The notes below the pieces were generated by a model, which saw only the letters and a program-made list of their open reading frames with translations, did no database searches and was not told the DNA's origin. The position numbers were made by a program, and so were the translations under genes. A stretch of DNA of 64,000 bases from Spirometra erinaceieuropaei (taxonomy: Eukaryota; Platyhelminthes; Cestoda; Diphyllobothriidea; Diphyllobothriidae). The DNA lies in contig CACRXP010001135.1 of assembly GCA_902702965.1 (NCBI GenBank), positions 28,876 through 92,875 on the forward strand, given 5' to 3'. Below are positions 1-9,770 of this stretch, piece after piece (position 1 is the first letter of the stretch; each line of letters begins with the position of its first letter).

Positions 1-398
1 GAAGGACATCGAGAAACGCAATTTCGTTATCTGCCTCAGACTCAGCAGTGAACTTTAGCGAGGGTTGCGCACTGCTGAACTTTTGGACAAGGTCGTCGAT
101 ATCGGTGGTACTATCGGCCAGACAGAAGATATCGTTCACGTACCGATTGTAGAAGCTGAGGTTATTAATGGTATCTTGTAAACTTGTCATCTCGACTTTG
201 CCCATGCAGACATTTGCGAGGAATGGGCCGAGCGGTGAGCCCATCGCTGCGCCGTCTATTTGCCTGTACAGTTGACCATTGCAGAGAGACTGGACGTTTT
301 GTGTGCACCTTGTCAGTAGTTCTTTTAGCGTCTCCAACGGCATGCCTAACGGGTAGTTCGTGTTGCGGATAACGTCAAAAAGGTAGTTTATTGTTTCA
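1..398 (-). mobile_element. Penelope-like element fragment (reverse transcriptase part)
   Basis: This stretch is the reverse complement of about 7173-7570, with no difference seen over the 189 bases I compared most closely. It encodes the C-terminal half of a PLE reverse transcriptase, including the region around the catalytic Asp-containing motif and the segment leading to the nuclease. The element enters from the left edge. Its 5' side is cut at about 398, where the 3' tail of a CR1-like LINE begins. The near identity to the 7 kb copy means the two are recent relatives. Confidence 0.85.
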
Positions 399-3252
399 GT
401 ATCAGTGTCAGTATCAGTATATTTCAGGGAAAGTAGGTGTGTATCTTTGAAATCCCTATTGGTTACATGCAGAGGATATATATGGAGGAAATGGAAAGGA
501 AGTAACATGAAAGACATGCGAGGGGAATAGCAACAACTGTACAGATGAACACAGAATGTCATGCGTTAACAGAGTTAAGAGGCACATTAACTTGCTTTGT
601 TGGTCAAAATACAGCGGACAGTTGAGGCACACTTAGGACACGGGAAAATAAGTAAAATTGTTTAGTCTACAGGCATCGTGGTGAAGGCGAACAGCGGTGT
701 GCGACGTGGCCAAAGCTTAATAAATAACATAAACCTATATTACTTAAATGTTGGTCGTAGCATCGTTATAACACTAAATTGTCCGCGTTGGCTGTCTAGG
801 TGGCCGCAGTCCGGCGTTATTGTGGTGCGCGCTACAATGCTGATCTAGTCTCCATTTAAAAGTATCTACCGAGCCTGACATAACAACATCCTCCGGCAAG
901 GCATTCTAAGCTGCAACCACTCTGTTGGAGAAGAGGAACTTTCGGGTGTCTAGCCGGACACCAGCCACACGCAGTTTGAGTGGATGGCCTCTCAGGTTAG
1001 TCGTAGTCGCCAACTCGAAGAAGTCTCCAAACGCGAGGCAGCAGCCCTGATTGCGCACGATGCGGAAAGCTTGTATCACGTCCCCACGTAGCTGTCTGTA
1101 ACTCAAAGGAAAGAGGTCAAGATTAGCTAATCGCGTTTCGTAGGGTAGTGACCACTGCCCAGATACAAGTTACGTTGCTCGCCGCTGAACTTTTTCGAGT
1201 ATGTCCAAGTCTTTAGCGGTCCAGGGACGCCATGCTTGGATAGCAAACTCCAGATGCGGTCGCACAAAAGTTTGAAAGACCTTGGCGAAGCAGTCTTCAT
1301 CAAAGGAGGAGAACGCCCGTTTGAAAAGGTATAGCATAAACATCGCCGACTTGGCCAACTTTGAACATAGCAGCGAAGGCTTAAGCGAGGTTGTGATCCA
1401 TACACCCATGTCCTTCTGGGCATCGACTTCTTGCAGTGGTTTGCCAGTCAGACGGTAGACCGTGTGGTTAGGAGAACTGGTTCTGCCGACGCGTAGGAAA
1501 GTACACTTGTTTACGTTGAACGGTAGAAGCCAGTCTTTCGACCATTGCTCGAGGTGGTCCAGACTTGTCTGCAGTCGCGCCTCGTCTTCTTCGCTTCGTA
1601 TGGTACTCCAAATCTTTATGTCATCGGCAAACATTGCGACATCGCAATTCAGTTCGTTTGCGCAGTCAATGACGTATACGAGGAACAGCGTAGGGCCAAG
1701 AACAGAGCCTTGGGAAACACCACTCTTAACGGCAACCTCGGCAGATTGTTGGCCACCGACGTGGACGGCTTGAGAGCGGCCGATTAAAAAGCTCCGAATC
1801 CACATCAGAAGCTTACCCCGCACTCCTGCACGGCTAAGTTTGTATAGAAGGCGGTGGTGAGGCACACTATCGAAGGCCTTTTTAAAGTCGATATAGATGG
1901 CATGCACCATATCTCCTCTATCAACAGCCCTAGTCCAGTGTTCCAAACAGTAGAGCAGGTTTGTCACACAGGATCTGCCTTTTCGGAATCCATGCTGAGA
2001 ATCGGAAAGCAAAAGGTTTTGTACAAGGAACTGCATTAGTTGTTGCTTTATTATCTTCTCCATAATCTTACAGCAAATGGAGGTGAGGCTGACCGGTCTC
2101 TAATTGTTCGCACAGACCCGACTTCCGCCCTTGTACAGCGGCGTAATCCACGCCGACTTCCAGTCGGGTGGCAGATATCCGGTCTCGAAGGATGTATGGA
2201 AAAGCATGGAGAGTGGCTTATACAACTCACCGGCGAGTTCCTTCAAAATCTTCGCCGGAATCTCATCGGGACCTGGTGATTTCGATTCCTTTAGCCTCAG
2301 CAACTCCGTCAGAACCATACCCTCAGTGAACTGGACGGTCTCTATATTTGGGGTGTCTTCGAAGGATTGAAGGGCCGAAGGGTTGAATCCTGTTTCGCTA
2401 CTAAAAACAGACCGAAAAAAATCTGAAAGGTGATCAGCTTTCGCCCTGTCGTCAGTGAGATGTTCGCCTTCAGCAGTCCTTAGCAGGGGTATTGGGTCCT
2501 TGTTCCGCGTGCACTGCCTAATGTAACCGTAGAATAATTTAGGGTTCTCCGCGGCACGGTTAAGAAGATCCCGTTCGAATTCCTTTCTAGTTTTAAGGAT
2601 AAGACCCTTGACTCGATTTCTTTGAATTTTGTACGCGCATATAGATGTGGGGCTCCTGTCAGAAAGCGATTTTTTCCTCAGCCGTCGTTTTTTATTCACT
2701 TCATTCTTCAAGGCTTGCGTAAGCCATCGAGGTCTGTTAGTTAACCTCTTCCGTGAAAGCGGACAGTGGTTTACGATCAGCTCGTGCAGAATTTCTCGGA
2801 ACCGTTGCCAGTCTTCGAGTATGCTCCCAACAAATATGGACTCCCACTCAATGCGTTAAATATCAGCCCTCATTTGGTCGAAATCCCCGCGCCAAAGGTT
2901 TCTTCTAACTGTCCCGGGTTTCTTGGGCATGGAAAAAAGCGAGTAATCCCATAGAAGAATGACGTGGTCATTTTTACCTAAGGGGGGTAGGCATGACACC
3001 TCATCAATGCTGTCCTGTGACTTCGTAAGGACAAGATCAAGGCAGTTGGCTTGTTGGCCTTCGCGTACTCTAGTTGGTGACATGACGTGTTGAGTGAGAA
3101 ATAGCTTCAGTGCCGTGTTCAGAAAACTCCTATCGAAGGTCTGTTCTGAGCTATTTGCATGGGTTGAGCTCCAGTCAATATGGGGCGCGTTAAAGTCGCA
3201 CATGATTAGGAAACAGTTGATGTTAGGAAACAGTGATGTTACGTCTAATGAT
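399..3252 (-). mobile_element. CR1-like LINE, 5'-truncated (copy 1)
   Basis: Non-LTR retrotransposon of the CR1/Jockey type. Its 3' end is at about 399, with a tail of imperfect CAGTAT/CAGTGT repeats (plus-strand reading 399-421). The 5' end is cut inside the endonuclease domain at about 3252. The 3' end just inside the tail resembles that of the neighbouring LINE at 3253, so both belong to related subfamilies. Coding content is described in the next entry. Confidence 0.85.
800..3252 (-). pseudogene. LINE ORF2: endonuclease C-terminus plus reverse transcriptase
   Basis: One reading frame runs almost the whole length. It starts in the apurinic-type endonuclease with DFNAPHIDW near 3180 and a later NDHV motif. 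It then carries the linker with SPGPDEIPAKILKEL, the RT with GFRKGRS, IDFKKAFDSVPH, SQGSVLGP and the catalytic FADD (near 1640), and a C-terminal tail with LSYRQLRG and LRGHPLKLR. The frame is broken by stops near 2856, 2100 (in place of a Tyr before RPVSLTS), 1170 and 906. I see nonsense changes rather than frameshifts, so the copy is fairly young. It copies RNA into DNA at nicked chromosomal sites when intact; this copy should be dead. Confidence 0.85.
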
Positions 3253-5390
3253 AGCATCCAGTTCAGTTCAGTTCAGTTTATTGAGGGAAATAGGCGTTAG
3301 CCTTTGAGTACCCTTTTTGCAACGTCAAATAATGTGTGGTATACAGATAAACGTTCTGGTCTGAAATATTTCAACCACGCCAATTATTGTACGACAAAAA
3401 GAGAACAGGTTACAGAGGGTGAGGTCTACTTCTCATCGCTCTTGTTCATTTTGGAACATAAATTTGTCAAGATTCCTTTAAAACTTTGTATGGATGGTGA
3501 CATCAGAATATCTGCGGGAAGGGCATTCCATGGTTTGACCACTCGAACATAGATGGAGAACTTCCGTACATCGAACCTTGCTTGCTGAGTGCGCAGTTTT
3601 AACAGGTGACCTCGGAGGTTGGTCGTGGTAGCAAATGCAAAAAAGTCCTCGAAGGCCAGACTGCAGTCCAACCCCTTTACAAATCGGATGGCTTGCAAGT
3701 GTTCTCCGCGAAGTTGCCTGTAACTCAATGGAAAGAGGTTAAGATTTACTAGGCGGTTTGCATAGGGAAATGAGCTTTGACCCCTAACCATCTTCGTGGC
3801 TCTCCTCTGGACTCTTTCGAGGCAGCTTTGATCCTCAACCGCCCACGGCCTCCTGGCTTGTATGCGTACTCTAAATGCGGCCAAACGAATGTTCCCAATG
3901 TATTTGAGAAAGCATCTTCGTCAAAGTCCATAAACGCACGCTTGATGGCGTACAGTACGGACATTGCAGTTTTTGCCACTCTCGAACAATGGACGGCCGC
4001 CATCCGGATGGCTTTAGGGAACTGGTCGTCAGCACACCGATGTCCTTTAGGGCTTCGGCCACTTTTAAGGCCGCACCGCCCAGAAAGTAGTTTCTTATGC
4101 TGGCAGATTTGGCTGTGTTGCCTAGGCGAAGTATGCTATATTTGGCAACGTTGAACCGCAGGAGCCAACGGTTTGACCACTTCTCCAACCGATTCAGGTT
4201 CATCTGCAGTCTGTCTTCGTCGGTAGGACCCCGAATTACACTCCATATTTTCATATAATCGGCAAACATGGCTTCTTCGCAATCTAAATCTTTTGCGGCA
4301 TCGTCCACGTAAATAAGGAACAAAATGGGTCCCAGTACTAAACCCTGGGGGACACCACTCTCGACCATAGCAGGTTCTGATTTTCCCCGACCGATGCAGA
4401 CAACCTGGTGTCCACCCAAAAGGAAGTTTTCGATCTATTTAAGGAAGTTGCCACTGATCCCTATTTTTTTAGTTTATGTAGGAGCCTCTGGTGTAACACA
4501 GTGTCGAACGCCTTCTGGAAGTCGATGAAGGCTATGTGAACCTCGTGCCTTTCGTTGAAAGCTTGAGTCCAGCTCTGGAGAGATTGCAGCAAGTTTGTCG
4601 TGCAGGATCTTCCCTTCCGGAAGCCATGTTGACATTTCGATAGTAGGTCGTGAACTTCCAGGAATCTCATTAGTTCACTCTTTATGATCCCTTTCAGCAC
4701 TTTGCAGAGAATGCATGTCAAGCTCATGGTCCCGTAATTTGTCGTCGCTGCCCTGTTACCTCCTTTGTGAAGCCGAATAAGATGCGCCAGCTTCCAATCG
4801 ATAGGAAGTGTTCCAGTGTCAAATTACGTTTGAAAGAGCATCATCAAAGGCACAGAAAGTTCAATGGCAAGTTCCTTGAGAAGCTTGGGTGGAATCTCGT
4901 CTGGTCCTGGCGACTTCGATTCGTTCAATGCCTCTGATTCCCGTCGGACAATGTCTTCTGAGAAGAGTATATCGCTGACACTTGGGGTCGGCAGTACTTC
5001 TGTGGAGGGAGGAATGAACTATGCTTAGTTTCTGTAGACTGATTGGAAAAACTGTAAAAAAAATACGCAGCTTTATCCCTACTATCAGCGATCTCAACGC
5101 CATCAGTAGTCCTTATTAAGGGGATTTGATGCTTGTTACTTGTACTTCGTTGGAGGTAACTGTAGAGTAATTTTGGGTTCTGTGTTGCTTTTTGTAGCAA
5201 GTTCATCTCGAATTCCCGTCGCGTGTTCATGATCAGGTTCCTCAGTTTGTTCCTCTGTGTCTTGTAGGTGTTGAAATATTCAACTTGCCCAGTGACGCAG
5301 TATTTTCTCCACAATTTGTGCTTCCTGTTGATTTCTTTCTTGAGGTTGCCATTTAGCCACGCAGGGCGTTTATTCAGTATTACACTAGTC
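3253..5390 (-). mobile_element. CR1-like LINE, 5'-truncated (copy 2)
   Basis: A second, more decayed CR1-like LINE lies directly upstream (in its own orientation) of copy 1. Its 3' end carries a tail of CAGTT repeats (plus strand 3258-3278), followed by a TTGAGGGAAATAGG segment matching the equivalent place in copy 1. RT motifs lie in three frames: GFRKGRSCTTNLLQ and FIDFQKAFDTVLH near 4600, PQGLVLGPILFL and a damaged catalytic block (FADY for FADD) near 4280-4340, and LSYRQLRGEHLQ near 3720. The upstream linker with RREFEMNLL is near 5210. Several frameshifts make it a pseudogene. The 5' cut at 5390 abuts a PLE 3' end. Confidence 0.85.
3254..3278 (-). repeat. LINE 3' terminal pentamer tail
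   Basis: Plus-strand CAGTT repeats (about four units) mark the 3' end of LINE copy 2. On the other side they touch the 5' truncation point of LINE copy 1 with no visible spacer. Confidence 0.75.
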
Positions 5391-5922
5391 AGTGGTTCTT
5401 AGAGCTGGGGGATGGGGGGTAAGCGAGTCTTTGAGTGATGCTCTTCGCTTGAGTACACGGAGTACCCATCACTGTAATCAGGGATTTGAGGCGGCATGTC
5501 GTCATCCCCTGAGGTTGGCGTTGGCCACGGCAGAGAGAGCGCTTGTGTCAGGGTTTTCTGACAGCATAGCACCGGATTCGTCAGCCCTATAGCCACTGCC
5601 ACGGCCGTTGCTAGTATCCGTTGGCGAAGGCCTTTCGAGAAGCTTGTTGGTGTCCGTCAAACAATCTGAAATGCTTCCTTGATATCGACTTGGTGATTCG
5701 TATCGATTAAATGTGCGAGAATAGAGCTCGAAAGTGATCGGATCTCACCTCTGTCTAGCCAGGCGGGCATATGTCCACGCACCCTCTTTACCAGGCGTCT
5801 AGTTGTACGGCCGATGTATCCGGCTCTACAAGAGCAAGTGAATGAGTAGATGCACATTGATTTGGCCTCCAACGGTAGTCTGCCTTTACGTCCTAAACGT
5901 AGGAGGGGAGAGTTTGTGAAAC
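5391..5922 (-). mobile_element. PLE 3' fragment: GIY-YIG nuclease and tail (inverted arm)
   Basis: The segment is an inverted copy of about 7961-8492. It encodes the PLE GIY-YIG endonuclease: IYSFTCSCRAGYIGRTTRRL with the Cys pair and the Tyr-Ile-Gly core near 5840-5780, then the C-terminal tail ending before 5391. The 67-codon tail reading frame (5602-5399) is identical in translation to that at 8283-8486. Arms end abruptly at the GTTTCAC position on both sides. It is 5'-truncated and points away from the plus-strand PLE that follows, giving a head-to-head arrangement. Confidence 0.88.
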
Positions 5923-6049
5923 TCGCTTTAGCCAATGTGACTTTTCAATTGTAACATGATAATATCCGCTGATCTTACACAATCCAAATATCGCTCGGTG
6001 TTAAAGGAACTGATTGATTCCTAAAGTTTGACACCAGACTTGCGCAGGC

Positions 6050-8492
6050 ACATGTGACAAGAAAATTCTTCTCAGGATATACTGACAAGGACGCATATCT
6101 GAAACAATATTGGAAAACCTTCGAAGGAACCATATTGCCGCTACCCCAGCCGCACTAAGACGACATGCAGAAAGTCACCTGGAGACAGTTAGCGCCGGAT
6201 TTGAGGAACTCCAACGGAATCCGTTGCAGAGAACAGAGGCCCTGGACCGCCTTAAAAATTGCGAGAGACTGGCGTTTGAAAACTACGTGCTAACTGTTAG
6301 AAGTAAAAGAATCGAGGCGAGGTAGACTAAGCTCCTTCAATTTGTCCAACCATTAAAGGCTCAGGCTGCCGTTCCTAATAATTCGGAACGGTACATTCAT
6401 AACTTTTCCTGAATACAGCTTGACAAAACTCTCATAGAGGTACTATCTCTTGGTCCTAAATTTTGCAATGCACGGCGGATGCCGAAGCAGCTAGAGTTAG
6501 AAGTCCGTTTCGAAAGTCAATTCAGTCAGACTTCCTAAGTAAAACCTAGCGGGCCTAGAGAAATTGACTTTCTGAAGTCGACTATGATTAATTGTTGTCA
6601 ACAGTACTTAAGGAAGGCTCCAAAATCAAAGGTTTCTTAACAAGGGTCCATCTCGATAGTCCCAGCGAACTTCGTAAAAACAAAAAAAATGTACTAAATA
6701 GGCCGGATAAGGGTACAATATTTGTACTGATGGTTAGAAAAGAGTACTTAGAAAAACTAGAAGCAATCTTGTGGGATGGTATCAAATTCTCGAAATCCAA
6801 GAAAGACAGGGACCGCTTTGAGGCCGTTGAAGGTCAGCTGACGGCGGTTCTCAAAGCTCTTCACAAAGAAGGTCATTTATATCACAAAGAATATGAGCGA
6901 CTAAGACCAGTGGGCACGGTTATACCCAGAATTTACTGCCTCCCAAGAATGCACAAACACGGGCTACCCCGACGTGGATACGAGGAATTCGCCCTATCAC
7001 ACGATAGCAAAGTGGCTAGTCGAAAAGCTTAAACCGTTGCAAAGTCACCTGTACCCCCTGAGTCTGAAGGACTCCTTCAAGTTTGACGAGGTGATTAAGG
7101 ATATTAACGTTGACGGACGGAGAATGCTATCATTAGGCGTAAAATCACTGTTTACTAATGTACCCTTAGCCGAAACAATAAACTACCTTTTTGACGTTAT
7201 CCGCAACACGAACTACCCGTTAGGCATGCCGTTGGAGACGCCAAAAGAACTACTGACAAGGTGCACACAAAACGTCCAGTTTCTCTGCAATGGTCAACTG
7301 TACAGGCAAATAGACGGCGCAGCGATGGGCTCACCGCTCGGCCCATTCCTCGCAAATGTCTGCATGGGCAAAGTCGAGATGACAAGTTTACAAGATACCA
7401 TTAATAACCTCAGCTTCTACAATTGGCTACGTGAACGATATCTTCTGTCTGGCCGATAGTACCACCGATATCGACGACCTTGTCCAAAAGTTCAGCAGTG
7501 CGCAACCCTCGCTAAAGTTCACTGCTGAGTCTGAGGCAGATAACGAAATTGCGTTTCTCGATGTCCTTCTACACAGGCAGGAGGATGGGTCTATCCAGGG
7601 CAGGGTGTTCCGAAAGAAAACCTGGACGGGACAATACATTAATTTCCACAGTTTTGTTCCCCTCAACATCAAATGAAATATACGCCAGGGATTGGCAGCT
7701 AGAGTGAGGCGCATCTGCTTACCTGAAACTATTGAAGCAGAGCTCCAACAGCTGCAAAACACACTCCGCGAGAACGGATATTCAGATAGATTTATCCTCC
7801 GAAATATTGGGGAACACATTGCAAGGCCCACTGTTGCGACTGCAGAAAAGAAAGATTTATTTATAAGACTGCCTTTTGCAGGGGACGCAGCGAGCAAACT
7901 AGTCAGACGGCGCTGAACTCCAGCTGTCACGAGAGCATCCCCCGCGGCGAATTTACGCGTATGTTTCACAAACTCTCCCCTCCTGCGTTTAGGACGTAAA
8001 TACAGACTACCGTTGGAGGCCAAATCAATGTGCATCTACTCATTCACTTGCTCCTGTTGAGCTGGATACATTGGCCGTACAACTAGACGCCTGGTAAAGA
8101 GGGTGCGTGGACATATGCCCGCCTGGCTAGACAGAGGTGAGATCCGATCACTTTCGAGCTCTATTCTCGCACATTTAATCGATACGAATCACCAAGTCGA
8201 TATCAAGGAAGCATTTCAGATTGTTTGACGGACACCAACAAGCTTCTCGAAAGGCCTTCGCCAACGGATACTAGCAACGGCCGTGGCAGTGGCTATAGGG
8301 CTGACGAATCCGGTGCTATGCTGTCAGAAAACCCTGACACAAGCGCTCTCTCTGCCGTGGCCAACGCCAACCTCAGGGGATGACGACATGCCGCCTCAAA
8401 TCCCTGATTACAGTGATGGGTACTCCGTGTACTCAAGCGAAGAGCATCACTCAAAGACTCGCTTACCCCCCATCCCCCAGCTCTAAGAACCA
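6050..8492 (+). mobile_element. Penelope-like element, near full length
   Basis: Plus-strand PLE with the usual order: N-terminal region, reverse transcriptase, linker, GIY-YIG nuclease, tail. The 5' boundary is uncertain; recognisable coding sequence starts near 6105. The 3' end is near 8492, at the same place as the inverted arm 5391-5922. It carries several frameshifts (near 6670, 6965, 7420 and 7670) and a few stops. Confidence 0.85.
6105..8230 (+). pseudogene. PLE polyprotein (RT + GIY-YIG), frameshifted
   Basis: The N-terminal part (6110-6560) is helical and charged. The RT follows with RPDKGTIFVLMVRKEYLEKL near 6700, then PRIYCLPRMHKHGLP near 6930. Motif A, degenerate, is LSLGVKSLFTNVP near 7135 (an Asp is expected where Gly stands). 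Motif B is GAAMGSPLGPFLANV near 7320, and the catalytic block is YVNDIFC-like near 7430, with Asn in place of the first Asp. The segment FLDVLLHRQEDGSIQGRVFRK (7551-7615) is the conserved post-RT motif. The GIY-YIG nuclease lies at 7961-8230 with its Tyr-Ile-Gly changed (stop codon plus YIGRTTRRL context). The damaged catalytic residues say this copy is inactive. Confidence 0.8.
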
Positions 8493-8850
8493 AAACCCGC
8501 CGACCTCGTCATGCGGGCGGCGTGGGGAAGATGAGTGTTAATAAGTTAATTGCTCTTGCGGTACCTAAAAACTCTATAAACTCTGTACATTTTCACCCAT
8601 TCATGTAATTCTATCGATCTGACAACCAATTACCGAAAACGCGTTTGCCAATTTGACTTTTTAATTTTAGCTCTCTTGACGAATGACGCGATAGAAAAGC
8701 AACCGATATGTCATTTGCCAGGTTCTATATACTGCCGCAATTCACAAACTCAAAAGTCGTCCTCGGCCAATTTTTTGCGCCGAAAGGCAGCCTCACATTC
8801 AATCATTTCAAATAAGTGTCCTGAAATCCCAATTTTCTCCAAGAGGGCTC
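8493..8850. other. No gene recognised
   Basis: Short AT-rich spacer between two different PLEs. The first 40 bases (to about 8535) are GC-rich and may still be PLE 3' sequence. Confidence 0.4.
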
Positions 8851-9760
8851 TGTGACGTCATTCAATTCGCCCTCCCAATTCGTTGTCGTCATTCTGGGAA
8901 AAACTATTCTACCCGATCAAATTATGGTATCATTCGACTTTGTGCCACTGTTAATGTCTATCGCATCAGTCTTGGTGCGCGACGTGCAACGCAAAAACCT
9001 CGTAGTACGAAGTACGAAGTACGAAAAGGCAGGGCTCCTAAAAATCCAGCACCTAATGCAGCTCTTTGCATTCTGCCAACAAACTTTTTTCACCTTCAAT
9101 GGCTGAACATGCGAAAAAATCAAAGGAACACCCATGGGTTCCCGACATCCAGCTTATGTGCGGAATTGGTCCTTCAAGAGCTGGAAATGGTTACTTTCAG
9201 CCACTAAAAGCCTGCGTTTTGGAGCCGATGCGTGGACAATACATAAATCATTTTTGAAAAGGACAGGCTGACTTGTTTTCAAAACCTGCTTAACATAATT
9301 GTCCCCGACATTCAGTTTACAAGAGAATACGAGGAGGCTAAGAAACTATTCTTCCTCGACGTGCTCGTCACGCTCACATCCGATGGTAAACACAGCACTA
9401 CAGTGCACAGAAAAGCTACCAATACAAACCAGGTCCTCAGCTATCATAGCTACCACCCACTGGCGCTTAAAGGTGGCTGTGTGAGGGAGCTTTTCGACCG
9501 GGTAAAACGCACTGCAGTTAGCCCGAAGGCAAGATACAAGAGCTACGGCAACTGAGACACCAATTGACAAGGAACGGCTACACAAATAGTTTCATCAGCC
9601 GCTGCATAGGCAAACACCAATTACGGACAAACGGAAGAGATACACCAACAACTTGGCACTCTCTACCGTACATAAAATGTGTCGGAGGCCAGAGAACGCA
9701 ATGCGTCAGAGTTAGGCGTGGGTATCACTCAACATTCGGCGGCTACTTTGTAATTAATCT
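8851..9760 (+). mobile_element. PLE fragment of a second family
   Basis: The translation shows PLE RT motif A as IMVSFDFVPLLMSI near 8925. FFTFNG near 9090 is followed by a stop and KGTPMG-like sequence, and a post-RT block FFLDVLVTLTSDGKHSTTVHRK lies at 9350-9410. TNQVLSYHSYHPLALKGG follows, and SLPYIK near 9665 precedes the missing nuclease. Frames shift several times. A 9-base tandem duplication (AGTACGAAG units) sits at 9003-9026. The residues differ clearly from the 6-8.5 kb PLE, so this is another lineage. Confidence 0.75.
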
Positions 9761-9770
9761 AACTTTCAGA

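Noticed and set aside
1..372. 62-codon frame at 184-372 (+), repeated at 7385-7197 (-), as a conserved gene
   Set aside because: It is the antisense shadow of the PLE reverse transcriptase in two near-identical copies.
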